Shown here piece after piece: positions 15,587-24,721 of a stretch of 64,000 bases of DNA. The notes below the pieces were generated by a model. That model was given only the letters and a program-made list of their open reading frames with translations. It made no database searches and was not told the origin of the DNA. The DNA lies in assembly GCF_902506415.1 (NCBI RefSeq), contig NZ_LR733275.1, positions 4,812,176 to 4,876,175 of the forward strand, read 5' to 3'. The position numbers and the translations under genes are program-made. Every line of letters begins with the position of its first letter. Position 1 is the first letter of the stretch. Origin of the DNA: Massilia sp. 9I (GTDB taxonomy: Bacteria; Pseudomonadota; Gammaproteobacteria; Burkholderiales; Burkholderiaceae_D).

Positions 15587-18500
15587 ATGAAATACGACTC
15601 CCGCCTGCGACCTTCCTTTACCGTGCCCGTACTGGCGCTGACAGTCCTGTCGGCGCTCCCCAGCCTGGCAGCGGCCGCGCCGATCGGCAAACTGCACAGC
15701 TTCAGTGCCGCGCAGGGCGATGGCCCGTCATGGGATCTGGTGGCGGAATCCGGCGCCCGCATCCGCGTCAGCCTGCCGCGTGCCGACGTGCTGCGCATCC
15801 AGGCCGGCCGCAAGGAATTGAGCGGCCCCGGCGACAAGGCGGCACCGATCGTGGTGGCCGAAGCAAGCAAGGACGTGCCGCATGAATTCAAGGAAGAGAA
15901 CGGCCAACTGGTGCTGCGCACCGCCGCGCTGACCCTGCGCGTCGACCGCGCCCCGCTGCGTTTTAGCTTGTACCGCACCGGCGACGCCCAGCCGCTGTGG
16001 CGCGAACTGCAGCCCCTCGACCTGGGTGAGAAGCAGAACGTGCAGGTGCTTTCCAGCGACAAGGCCGAGCGCTTCTACGGCGGAGGCCAGCAAAATGGCC
16101 GGTTCGAATTCAAGGGCCGCGAGCTGCCGGTCTCGTATTCGGGCGGCTGGGAAGAGGGTGACCGCCCGAATCCGGCGCCCTTCCTGATGAGTTCCCGCGG
16201 CTGGGGCATGCTGCGCAATACCTGGGCCGACGGGAACTACGACCTGCGGGAAGACGGACAGCTCACGCTCCAGCATGACGAAGGCCGTTTCGACGCCTAT
16301 TACTTCGTCGGCAAGTCGATGCACGAGGTGCTGGCGCGCTACACCGAATGGACCGGCCGCGCGCGCATGCTGCCGCGCTGGGCCCTGGAATACGGCGACG
16401 CCGACTGCTACAACGACGGCGACAACGTCAAGAAGCCCGGCACCGCGCCGCGCGGCTGGAGCGACGGCCCCACCGGCAAGACCCCGGACGTCATCGACAG
16501 CGTGGCGCGCAAGTATCGCGAGCACGACATGCCGGGCGGCTGGATCCTGCCGAACGACGGCTACGGCTGCGGCTATACCGCGCTGCCGGAAACCGTGCAG
16601 GGCCTGGCCAAATACGGCTTCCGCACCGGCCTGTGGACCGAGAACGGCGTCGACAAGATCGCCTGGGAAGTCGGCAAGGCCGGCACCCGCGCCCAGAAGC
16701 TGGACGTGGCCTGGACCGGCAAGGGCTACCAGTTCTCGCTGGACGCCAACAAGGCGGCCTACGACGGCATCCTGAACAACTCCGACAGCCGCCCCTTCAT
16801 CTGGACCGTGATGGGCTGGGCCGGCACCCAGCGCTATGCCGTGGCCTGGACCGGCGACCAGAGCGCCAGCTGGGACTACATCCGCTGGCATGTCCCGACC
16901 CTGATCGGCTCCGGCCTGTCCGGCCAGGCCTACGCCACCGGCGACGTCGATGCGATCTTCGGCGGCAGCCCGGAAACCTATACCCGCGACCTGCAGTGGA
17001 AGAGTTTTACCCCGGTCCTGATGGGCATGTCGGGCTGGTCGGCCAGCGCGCGCAAGCATCCGTGGTGGTTCGACGAACCCTATCGCAGCATCAACCGGCG
17101 CTACCTGAAGCTCAAGATGCGCCTGACCCCCTACATGTACACGCTGGCGCACGAGGCGGAAGAGAAGGGCGCGCCGCTGGTGCGCGGCCTGATGTGGGAT
17201 TACCCGAACGACCCGGCCGCGTTGAGCGAGGCGCACAAGTACCAGTTCCTCCTTGGGCGCGACCTGCTGGTCGCCCCGGTCTACCGCAGCCAGGCCGTCA
17301 GCCAGGGCTGGCGCAAGGGCATCCACCTGCCGCAGGGCCGCTGGATCGACTACTGGGACGGCCGCCAGCTCGCGGCCGGCAAAGAGGGGCGCGACATCGA
17401 CCTGCAAGTCACGCTCGACAAGCTGCCGGTGTTCGTGCGGGCCGGCGCCATCATCCCGATGTATCCGGACATGCTGTACGACGGCCACAAGCCGAAGGAC
17501 AGGCTCACGCTCGACCTCTACCCCCAGGGCGAGTCGGAGTACGTGCTGTACGAAGACGACGGCAACACCCGCCGCTACCAGCAGGGCGCATTCAGCCGCC
17601 AGCGCATCGCGATGCGCGAGCAGGGCGGCAAGGTGGACGTCACCATCCATCCGGTGGACGGCAGCTACGACGGCCAGGAAGCGCGGCGCGGCTACAGCCT
17701 GCGCCTGCCGAGCCGCCAGCAGCCTGCCCAGGTGCAGCTAGGTGCGGCCAGCCTGAAGCAGGCCGCCAGCCGCGCCGAGTTCGATGCGCTCGACGCCGGC
17801 TGGTTCTTCGACGCCGCCGAACGCCTCGGCACTGTGCACGTGAAGGCCCCGGTCCAGGACATCCGCTGGCCGCTGTCCTTCGCGCTGCAGGGCGTCACCG
17901 CGCCAGGCGCCGACGATGCCTTCCCGACTGCCCCGGTGCAGGGCCGCGCGCTGCCGGCGGACGCGATGATCGTCGTCAACCGCCCAGCGGAAGAGCCGGG
18001 CCATCCGCTCGAGAATGCCTTCGACGGCAAGCCGGAGACCTGGTTCCGCACGGTGCGCAGCCAAGCCGTCAAGAGCGGCGCCCACGAGTGGGTGATCGGC
18101 TTCACCGAACGCCGCCTGGTGGACGGCATCGAGATCGCCCCGCGCAGCGACAAGAACTGGAAGCACGGCCAGGTGCGCGACTACGAGATCTACATCGCCG
18201 ACAGCAACGGCGAGTGGGGCGTGCCGGTGCAGCGTGGCCGCTTGAACCTGGCGGAGAACATGCAGGCGATCGCCTTCCCGGCCACCGCCGGCCGCCTGCT
18301 GCGCTTCCGCGTGCTGAGCACCCAGAACCCGGATGGCAGCGGCGCCGCCAGCACCGACCCGATGGTGACCGCGGTGAACGGCGCAGCGCCGGCGCGCGCC
18401 TTCGATGCCGCCGCACCACTGGAGGTGTCGCCGATCACGCTGTCCGAATTCCGCGTGCTCGAGCACCAGGCGCCGGAAGGACGCGAACTGCGCCGCTACC

Positions 18501-18907
18501 TGAGCGAGCTGCCACTGCCGAAGAACTTCGGGCGCGACAAGCCGCTCAGTAAAGCGGGCGAGATGCGCATGAACGGCCTGCGCTTCAACAAGGGCATCGG
18601 CGTGGGAGCGAACAGCCGCCTCGACCTGCAACTGGACGGCACTTGGCACCTGCTGCGCGCCGACCTCGGCGTGGACGACAGCTGCCGCAGCGCGGGCAGC
18701 ATGCGCTTCCAGGTCTGGAGCGGCGAACGCCTGCTCTACGACAGCGGCGTGGTTACGGCGCCGGCGGTGGTCAAGCCCGAGATCGACGTGCGCGGCCTGA
18801 CGCAACTAAGCCTGCGCACACTGGGCGACAAGTCGTCCCGTTCGTGTGGCAACTGGGCCAACGCGGCCTTGACCGGACTTGAGGGCGCCACGGTCCGCCA
18901 GCGCTAA
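15587..18907 (+). CDS. Secreted GH31-family glycosidase with CBM32-like and NPCBM modules, probable alpha-N-acetylgalactosaminidase
   Basis: The protein has 1106 residues. A signal peptide (LALTVLSALPSLAAAAP) leads into a GH31 N-terminal beta-sandwich and barrel. Asp373 in KLDVAWTG is the likely nucleophile and Asp424 in WTGDQSASW the likely acid/base. DUF5110-type strands follow, then an F5/8C (CBM32-like) domain near residues 790-925 and an NPCBM domain near 945-1106 (GIGVGANSRLDLQL). GH31 includes a subgroup active on alpha-GalNAc. Context with GH109 and aga genes makes that activity likely here; alpha-galactosidase or alpha-glucosidase is possible. ATG 15587 was chosen over upstream TTG 15521, which lies in the promoter. 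Confidence 0.85.
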   Translation: MKYDSRLRPSFTVPVLALTVLSALPSLAAAAPIGKLHSFSAAQGDGPSWDLVAESGARIRVSLPRADVLRIQAGRKELSGPGDKAAPIVVAEASKDVPHEFKEENGQLVLRTAALTLRVDRAPLRFSLYRTGDAQPLWRELQPLDLGEKQNVQVLSSDKAERFYGGGQQNGRFEFKGRELPVSYSGGWEEGDRPNPAPFLMSSRGWGMLRNTWADGNYDLREDGQLTLQHDEGRFDAYYFVGKSMHEVLARYTEWTGRARMLPRWALEYGDADCYNDGDNVKKPGTAPRGWSDGPTGKTPDVIDSVARKYREHDMPGGWILPNDGYGCGYTALPETVQGLAKYGFRTGLWTENGVDKIAWEVGKAGTRAQKLDVAWTGKGYQFSLDANKAAYDGILNNSDSRPFIWTVMGWAGTQRYAVAWTGDQSASWDYIRWHVPTLIGSGLSGQAYATGDVDAIFGGSPETYTRDLQWKSFTPVLMGMSGWSASARKHPWWFDEPYRSINRRYLKLKMRLTPYMYTLAHEAEEKGAPLVRGLMWDYPNDPAALSEAHKYQFLLGRDLLVAPVYRSQAVSQGWRKGIHLPQGRWIDYWDGRQLAAGKEGRDIDLQVTLDKLPVFVRAGAIIPMYPDMLYDGHKPKDRLTLDLYPQGESEYVLYEDDGNTRRYQQGAFSRQRIAMREQGGKVDVTIHPVDGSYDGQEARRGYSLRLPSRQQPAQVQLGAASLKQAASRAEFDALDAGWFFDAAERLGTVHVKAPVQDIRWPLSFALQGVTAPGADDAFPTAPVQGRALPADAMIVVNRPAEEPGHPLENAFDGKPETWFRTVRSQAVKSGAHEWVIGFTERRLVDGIEIAPRSDKNWKHGQVRDYEIYIADSNGEWGVPVQRGRLNLAENMQAIAFPATAGRLLRFRVLSTQNPDGSGAASTDPMVTAVNGAAPARAFDAAAPLEVSPITLSEFRVLEHQAPEGRELRRYLSELPLPKNFGRDKPLSKAGEMRMNGLRFNKGIGVGANSRLDLQLDGTWHLLRADLGVDDSCRSAGSMRFQVWSGERLLYDSGVVTAPAVVKPEIDVRGLTQLSLRTLGDKSSRSCGNWANAALTGLEGATVRQR

Positions 18908-18999
18908 GCCCTTTCTCTTCAACGTAGTCTGCGAGCCCCTCTTCGGACGGGGAGGGCCTCGCTCATCCTTCGACCTGAAAACTGAACGGAAAACAGCAC

Positions 19000-20358
19000 A
19001 TGAAGCGACGCAATTTTCTCTCCCTCGGCCCTGCACTGGCAGGCGGCGCATTACTGGCCGGCGCAGCTCCCGGCGCCGGCGCGGCTACCCGTGACCGCGT
19101 ACGCATCGGCATGATCGGCACCGGCATGCGCGGCCAGGTGCTGTTGCGTGAACTGGTGCGGCGCGACGACGTCGAGGTGGTGGCGCTGTGCGACATCGAG
19201 CCGATCATGCTGGAGCGCGCGCTCAAGATGGTCGAAACCGCCGGCAAGCCGCGTCCGGCCGCCTACGGCGCGGAAGGCAGCCTGGCCTACCGCGCCATGC
19301 TCGACCCAAGCAAGCTCGATGGCGTGATCATCGCCACACCCTGGGAATGGCATGCGCCGATGGCGATCGAGGCAATGCGCGCCAAGGTGCCGGTCGGCTG
19401 TGAGGTGGTGGCGGGCGTCACCCTGCAGGACCACTGGGACGTGCTCGACGCCCAGCTCAAGACCGGCACCCCCTACATGCTGCTCGAGAACGTGTGCTAC
19501 CGGCGCGACGTGATGGCGGTGCTGCGCATGGTGCGCTCCGGCCTGTTCGGCGAACTGGTGCACATGCAGGGCGGCTACCAGCACGACCTGCGCGCCGTGA
19601 AGTTCAACAGCGGCGATCCGGCCAAGCCATATGGCAGCGGCGTCGAGTTCGGCACGAAGGGATGGTCCGAGGCGCGCTGGCGCACCGAGCACTCGGTCCG
19701 CCGCAACGGCGAGCTGTATCCGAGCCACGGCATCGGCCCGCTCGCCATGTACGCCAACATCAACCGCGGCAACCGCTTCACCCGCATCAACACCTTTGCC
19801 AGCAAGGCCGCCGGCCTGCACGAGTACGTGCTGCGCGAAGGCGGCAAGGACCATCCGAACGCCAAGTCGCGCTTCCGCCTGGGCGACATCGTCACCACCA
19901 CGCTGGCCTGCGACAACGGCGAGACCATCATCCTGCAGCACGACACCTCGCTGCCGCGCCCGTACTCGCTGGGTTTCCGGGTGCAGGGCACGCAAGGCCT
20001 GTGGATGGACGTGAACCGCGGGATGCACATCGAGGGCATCAGCAAGCCGCACCAGTGGGACGACTTCAAGGCCTGGCAGGACAAGTACGACCACCCGCTG
20101 TGGCGCAAGTACGCCGAGCAGGCGGCCGGCGCCGGCCACGGCGGCATGGACTACTTCGTGATCCACGCCTTCATCTCCGCGCTGAAGGAGAACGCGCCGA
20201 TGCCCATCGATATCTACGACGCCATCACCTGGAGTGCGATCACGCCGCTGTCCGAGCAGTCCATCGCGCTCGGCTTCCAGACCCTCGACTTCCCCGATTT
20301 CACCGGCGGCAGCTGGCGCAGCCGCAAGCCGATCTTCGCCTTCGACGACCGCTATTAA
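19000..20358 (+). CDS. GH109-family alpha-N-acetylgalactosaminidase, Tat-exported
   Basis: This 452-residue protein of Gfo/Idh/MocA fold belongs to glycoside hydrolase family 109. It starts with a twin-arginine signal (RRNFLSLG) and an Ala-rich hydrophobic stretch. The NAD-binding loop GMIGTGMRG lies at residues 37-45. GCEVVAGVTL, NVCYRRDVMAVLRMVRSGLFGE, LYPSHGIGPLAMY and GHGGMDYFV are GH109 landmarks. GH109 enzymes use tightly bound NAD+ to cleave terminal alpha-GalNAc, as on blood-group A antigen. Tat export fits a cofactor-loaded folded enzyme. It lies 92 bp after the GH31 gene in the same orientation. Confidence 0.92.
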   Translation: MKRRNFLSLGPALAGGALLAGAAPGAGAATRDRVRIGMIGTGMRGQVLLRELVRRDDVEVVALCDIEPIMLERALKMVETAGKPRPAAYGAEGSLAYRAMLDPSKLDGVIIATPWEWHAPMAIEAMRAKVPVGCEVVAGVTLQDHWDVLDAQLKTGTPYMLLENVCYRRDVMAVLRMVRSGLFGELVHMQGGYQHDLRAVKFNSGDPAKPYGSGVEFGTKGWSEARWRTEHSVRRNGELYPSHGIGPLAMYANINRGNRFTRINTFASKAAGLHEYVLREGGKDHPNAKSRFRLGDIVTTTLACDNGETIILQHDTSLPRPYSLGFRVQGTQGLWMDVNRGMHIEGISKPHQWDDFKAWQDKYDHPLWRKYAEQAAGAGHGGMDYFVIHAFISALKENAPMPIDIYDAITWSAITPLSEQSIALGFQTLDFPDFTGGSWRSRKPIFAFDDRY

Positions 20359-20385
20359 ACCCATCCACCTTCCCGGGAGGACCCG

Positions 20386-21639
20386 ATGAAACGCACGATG
20401 CTGATGTTGAATACCGCCGCGCTGTCCCTCGCTCTCGGCCTGGCCGGCACCCAGGCCGCGGCCCAGGCCACGGTCGCCTTGCAGGGTAACGCCTTTGTCA
20501 CCACGGCAGGCAGCGGCGCGACGGAGACCATCTCCACCGCCGGCCTCACCAACTGGACCAGCGCCTCCACCGTGAGCAGCGCCTGGTTCCGGATGGCGCA
20601 GGCGGGCAGCGCCACGATCGGCCTGGACGCCAGCCTGTCCAAGGGTAAAAACAGCACCGTGCGGGTGACGGTCAACGGCACGCCTTTCGAAGTCAAGCTG
20701 AGCAAGGGACCGCAGAAGACCTACGCGGTCGGCACCCTCAGCCTGCCGGCCGGCTACATCCGGGTCGACCTGCAGGGCGTGAGCAAGGACAGCACCTGGT
20801 TTGGCGAAGTCTCCGGGATCAAGGTGACGACAACCTCCGGCCTGAACTACGCCAACGACGCGGCCAATTACTACTGGTCGCGGCGCGGCCCATCGGTCCA
20901 CCTGGGGTACACCGTGCCGGCCCAGACCGAGTACTTCTACAGCGAGATCACGGTACCTGGCGGGCAGGATCCGATCGGTTCCTACTACATGGCCAACGGC
21001 TTCAACGGCGGCTACTTCGGCATCCAGGTCAAATCGCCATCGGAGCGCTGGGTGCTGTTCTCGGTGTGGGACGCGGACAACGGCGCCAAGACCACCCTGG
21101 CGGGCAAGGGCGCCGGCGTGGTCGACAACGGCTTCGGCGGCGAGGGCACGGGCGGACAGAGCTACCTGGTCTACAACTGGTTGGCGGGGAACACCTATCG
21201 CTTCCTGACCCGTGCGCGGCCGGACGGCGCCGGCGCCACCGATTTCTCGGCCTGGTTCTTCGCGCCGGAACTCGGCACCTGGCGCTACATCGCCACCTGG
21301 AAGCGCCCGGCCACCACGACCTACCACGCCGGCGTGTATTCCTTCCTCGAGAACTTCATCGACACCCGCGGCTACCTGGGCCGGCAGGCCGAACACGGCA
21401 ACCAGTGGGCGCGCAGCACGGCCGGGACCTGGACCGAGATCCTGAACGCCCGCTTCACCGGCGACGCCACTGCCGCCAACGCCCAGCGCATGGACTACGC
21501 GGGCGGCCTGCGCAACGGCCGCTTCTACCTGCGTAACGGCGGCTTCTTCAGCGACTACGTGCCGATCAACCAGAGCTTCACCCGTCCCGCGACCGGCAGC
21601 GCGCCCGCGGTGAACGTCGACACGCTGCCGCTGCAATAA
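20386..21639 (+). CDS. Secreted DUF5077/DUF3472 domain protein
   Basis: The protein has 417 residues with a clear signal peptide (MLNTAALSLALGLAGTQAAAQA). Residues about 25-150 form a DUF5077-like beta-sandwich, and about 165-400 a DUF3472 domain with YYWSRRGPSVHLGY, EYFYSEITVPGGQDPIGSYYMANGFNGGYFG-type sequence and FSVWDADNG. These domains are common in polysaccharide-utilisation loci, but no activity is established to my knowledge. A GGGAGGA ribosome binding site precedes the ATG, only 27 bp after GH109. The context suggests glycan binding or an accessory cleavage in GalNAc-glycan breakdown. Function remains inferred. Confidence 0.85.
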   Translation: MKRTMLMLNTAALSLALGLAGTQAAAQATVALQGNAFVTTAGSGATETISTAGLTNWTSASTVSSAWFRMAQAGSATIGLDASLSKGKNSTVRVTVNGTPFEVKLSKGPQKTYAVGTLSLPAGYIRVDLQGVSKDSTWFGEVSGIKVTTTSGLNYANDAANYYWSRRGPSVHLGYTVPAQTEYFYSEITVPGGQDPIGSYYMANGFNGGYFGIQVKSPSERWVLFSVWDADNGAKTTLAGKGAGVVDNGFGGEGTGGQSYLVYNWLAGNTYRFLTRARPDGAGATDFSAWFFAPELGTWRYIATWKRPATTTYHAGVYSFLENFIDTRGYLGRQAEHGNQWARSTAGTWTEILNARFTGDATAANAQRMDYAGGLRNGRFYLRNGGFFSDYVPINQSFTRPATGSAPAVNVDTLPLQ

Positions 21640-21691
21640 CGAGACCCACCATCGCCCCACAGGGCACACATCTATAACAAAAGGAGAGGCA

Positions 21692-24667
21692 ATGAGACTC
21701 AACACACTGATGGCCGCGCTGGCGGCCGCCGGCCTGGCATCCGGCGCGCTGGCGCAGGAAACCACCACTACCAAGACCGAGGACGGCAAGGACGCCAAGA
21801 TGGCGCGCGTCGAAGTCACCGGTTCCAGCCTGAAGCGCATCAACGCCGAAACTGCGTCGCCGGTGCAGGTGGTGGACGCCAAGCAGATCGAGAACATGGG
21901 CGCCCGCACCCTGATGCAGGTGCTGGACAACCTGCCTGCCGCGCGTCCGGCCCAGCAGGACTTCCGCTCGATGTTCACCGGCTCCGACGGCGGCTCGCAG
22001 GCCAACCTGCGCGGCCTGGGCGCGCAAGGCACCCTGGTGCTGCTCAACGGCCGCCGTCTGTCCTTCTACGGCGCGCCGTCCGGATTCCAGACCATGTTCG
22101 TGAACATCGACGCGATTCCGGCCGCGGCGATCGAACGCATGGAGATCCTGACCGACGGCGCCTCGGCGGTCTACGGTTCCGACGCGGTGGCCGGCGTGAT
22201 CAACGTGATCACCAAGAAGAACTACCAGGGCCTGGAAGCGAAGTTCAGCCACGATTCCTCGGCCGAAGTGGATTCCTACGGCGAACGCCAGGGCGGCCTG
22301 GTGTTCGGCACCGGCGACCTGGGCGAGGACGGTTACAACGTGATCGGCTCGCTAAACGTCTACCAGCGCGACCGCATCGCGCTGGCCGACACCTATGACA
22401 AGCGCCCCGAGCACTTCTACGTCAACAACCCGAGCTTCATCCCGAACTTCCGGATCGGCACCGGCAGCGAGCCGGGCGTGCTGAACCAGGGCACCTTCTT
22501 CGTGTTCGACCCGGCCAAGAACAATGCCCGCACCCAGCGTGCGGTGCCGGGCTGCCCGACCATGATCACCGAAGCTTCCGGCACCCGCTGCATCTGGAAC
22601 AACCTGCCGTATGCGCTCGACACCGGCCCGTCGTCCAAGCGCGCCACCGGTTACCTGGCCGGCCGGATGCGCTTCGGGAATGGCTTCGAAGGCTTCGCCG
22701 AAGCGGCCTACACCCACATCAAGATGCGCGGCGAGAACGGCCCACGCAGCTTCAACAGCGGCAGCACCAACAACTGGTTCGCGCGTAACACCGGCACCAA
22801 GCTGAACACCTTCGCGATTCCCTACCTGGGCCCGAACAACGTCTACCTGAAGGGCAGGCTGGATCCGGACATGGCGGCCAAGATGGGCGGCGCGGCCGGC
22901 CTGAACTACCTGATGCAGGACGCCACCGGCCACTTCGGCCAGAAGAACATCGACGACAGCTACCGCGCCCTGGCCGGCGTGCGCGGCACCGTGTTCGGCG
23001 ACTGGGAATTCGAGACCGCGCTGGCGGTGGCGGGCAGCCATTCGACCCTGTACCAGACCATCAACATCAATACCGCGGGCTTTGCCAAGGCCTTCGGTCC
23101 CTTCACCACCGACCCGGTGACGGGCCGCACCTACATCGCCGACAACCCGGCCTACAAATTCGGCGAGATAAGCGAAGCCAATGCGGCCCTGCTGCGCCAG
23201 GCCTACCCGACCTTCGACATCCAGTCCTGGACCAAGCTGATTACCTGGGACGCCAAGGTCGAGGGGACGCTCGCCAAGATCGGCGGGCGCGAAGTGCGCG
23301 CCGCCTTCGGCACCAGCCTGATGCGCGAAAGCTTCGACACCCCGGGCAATGCGGACGCCGCCAACGGCCTGATCACCCAGCAGGGCGGTTCCTGGTTCGA
23401 CGGCAAGCGCACCATTTCGGCCCTGTTCGGCGAAGTGGTGGTGCCGCTCACCGACAAGCTGGAACTGAACGCCGCGGCGCGCCTGGACAAGTACCCGAAC
23501 TTCAGCGCCAACCTGGCGCCGAAGATCGGCGCCGTGTGGCGCGCCACGCCGGAAGTGATGGTGCGCGGCACCTATTCGGAAGGCTTCCGCGCCCCCAACC
23601 TGGCCGAATCCGGCTCTGGCGGCGTGTTCGCCCAGGTGGGCGGCATCCGCGACACCGTGCGCTGCGACGAGACCAATGCCATTGCGCGCCTGTTGATGAA
23701 ATCCGTCTCGGCGACCGAGGTCGACCTGGGCCGCAACCTGCTCAACTCGAACTGCTCGACCACGGCGGGCGGCCTGACTCCCCCGAACCCGGAACTGGAA
23801 CCGGAGAAGGCGAAGATCGCCACCCTCGGCCTGGTGCTGCAGCCGGTGCGCGACGTCAGCGTCTCGCTGGACTACTGGATCGTCAACCGCCGCAACGAGA
23901 TCGTGCGCCAGGACTTCAACCAGCTGTTCACCGAACTGGTCGATCAATACGGCCCGAGCCTGGCCGGCACCGACAAGGCGATCCGCAACGCGCTGACCGA
24001 CGCCGACCGCGCCAACATGGCGGCCGTGGCCACCATGTGCGCCAATCCGGCCAACGCCGCGGCCTGCACCGGCAAGCTGCCGACCTACTCGGTCGGTAAC
24101 CTGGGTGGCCTGATCAACTCCTACCTGAACCGCGGCCGCACCCTGGTGGACGGCTTCGACATCGACGCGCGCACCCGCATCGGCCTGGGCGACTATGGCC
24201 GCCTGAACACCGGCGTGGCCTTCACCATCCGCCGCCGCGAGACCTACAACTACGAGGACGGCAGCGGCTTCTCGGGCAACTACGTCGGTTACTACGGCTC
24301 GCCACGCCTGCGCGGCACCTTCAACGCCGACTGGACCTACGGGAAGTTCACCACCAGCCTGTTCGTGAACTACACGGGCAAGACCAAGTGGGCCTACGGC
24401 GACTACGACACCGACAACGTGCCGGCCAACTGCACTGCTGCCGGCGTATCGCTGCCGGCTAACCTGTGCGATGGCGCGCCGTCGTACACGACGGTCAACC
24501 TGGGCTTCAACTGGAAACCGCTGAAGAACCTGAACCTGGGGCTCAACATCAAGAACGTGCTGGACAAGAAGCCTTACTACGATCCGAACGGCTGGGAAGG
24601 CTATGACCACAGCCAGAACCTGTTCGGCCGCCAGTTCGCGTTCTCGGCCAGCTACAAGTTCTGGTAA
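21692..24667 (+). CDS. TonB-dependent outer-membrane receptor of the GalNAc locus
   Basis: This 991-residue receptor has a signal peptide (cleavage near ALA-QE at residue 21), a plug domain beginning VEVTGSSLKRINAETASPVQVV with the downstream GSDAVAGVINVITKK segment, and a 22-strand-type barrel ending in the aromatic FSASYKFW. Such receptors use TonB energy to import ligands too large for porins, often oligosaccharides in this group. An AAAAGGAGAGG ribosome binding site precedes the ATG. As last gene of the GH31-GH109-DUF3472 operon, it probably takes up the GalNAc-containing glycan or released product. No siderophore genes are nearby. Confidence 0.92.
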   Translation: MRLNTLMAALAAAGLASGALAQETTTTKTEDGKDAKMARVEVTGSSLKRINAETASPVQVVDAKQIENMGARTLMQVLDNLPAARPAQQDFRSMFTGSDGGSQANLRGLGAQGTLVLLNGRRLSFYGAPSGFQTMFVNIDAIPAAAIERMEILTDGASAVYGSDAVAGVINVITKKNYQGLEAKFSHDSSAEVDSYGERQGGLVFGTGDLGEDGYNVIGSLNVYQRDRIALADTYDKRPEHFYVNNPSFIPNFRIGTGSEPGVLNQGTFFVFDPAKNNARTQRAVPGCPTMITEASGTRCIWNNLPYALDTGPSSKRATGYLAGRMRFGNGFEGFAEAAYTHIKMRGENGPRSFNSGSTNNWFARNTGTKLNTFAIPYLGPNNVYLKGRLDPDMAAKMGGAAGLNYLMQDATGHFGQKNIDDSYRALAGVRGTVFGDWEFETALAVAGSHSTLYQTININTAGFAKAFGPFTTDPVTGRTYIADNPAYKFGEISEANAALLRQAYPTFDIQSWTKLITWDAKVEGTLAKIGGREVRAAFGTSLMRESFDTPGNADAANGLITQQGGSWFDGKRTISALFGEVVVPLTDKLELNAAARLDKYPNFSANLAPKIGAVWRATPEVMVRGTYSEGFRAPNLAESGSGGVFAQVGGIRDTVRCDETNAIARLLMKSVSATEVDLGRNLLNSNCSTTAGGLTPPNPELEPEKAKIATLGLVLQPVRDVSVSLDYWIVNRRNEIVRQDFNQLFTELVDQYGPSLAGTDKAIRNALTDADRANMAAVATMCANPANAAACTGKLPTYSVGNLGGLINSYLNRGRTLVDGFDIDARTRIGLGDYGRLNTGVAFTIRRRETYNYEDGSGFSGNYVGYYGSPRLRGTFNADWTYGKFTTSLFVNYTGKTKWAYGDYDTDNVPANCTAAGVSLPANLCDGAPSYTTVNLGFNWKPLKNLNLGLNIKNVLDKKPYYDPNGWEGYDHSQNLFGRQFAFSASYKFW

Positions 24668-24687
24668 CGGGAGGGCAACGATAATCC

Positions 24688-24715
24688 TTGTTCTTTCGCA
24701 CAGGTGTGCTAAAGT
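24688..24715 (+). promoter_or_regulatory. tetR promoter with embedded TetR operator, copy 1
   Basis: A near-perfect palindrome, TTTCGCACAGGTGTGCTAAA, occupies 24694-24713. It lies exactly between a -35-like TTGTTC (24688-24693) and a -10-like TAAAGT (24710-24715). It differs by one base from a second copy after the gene. The predicted transcription start falls at or next to the ATG at 24722, so the message may be leaderless. This is the expected layout for an autorepressing TetR protein. Confidence 0.75.
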
Positions 24716-24721
24716 GGATGC

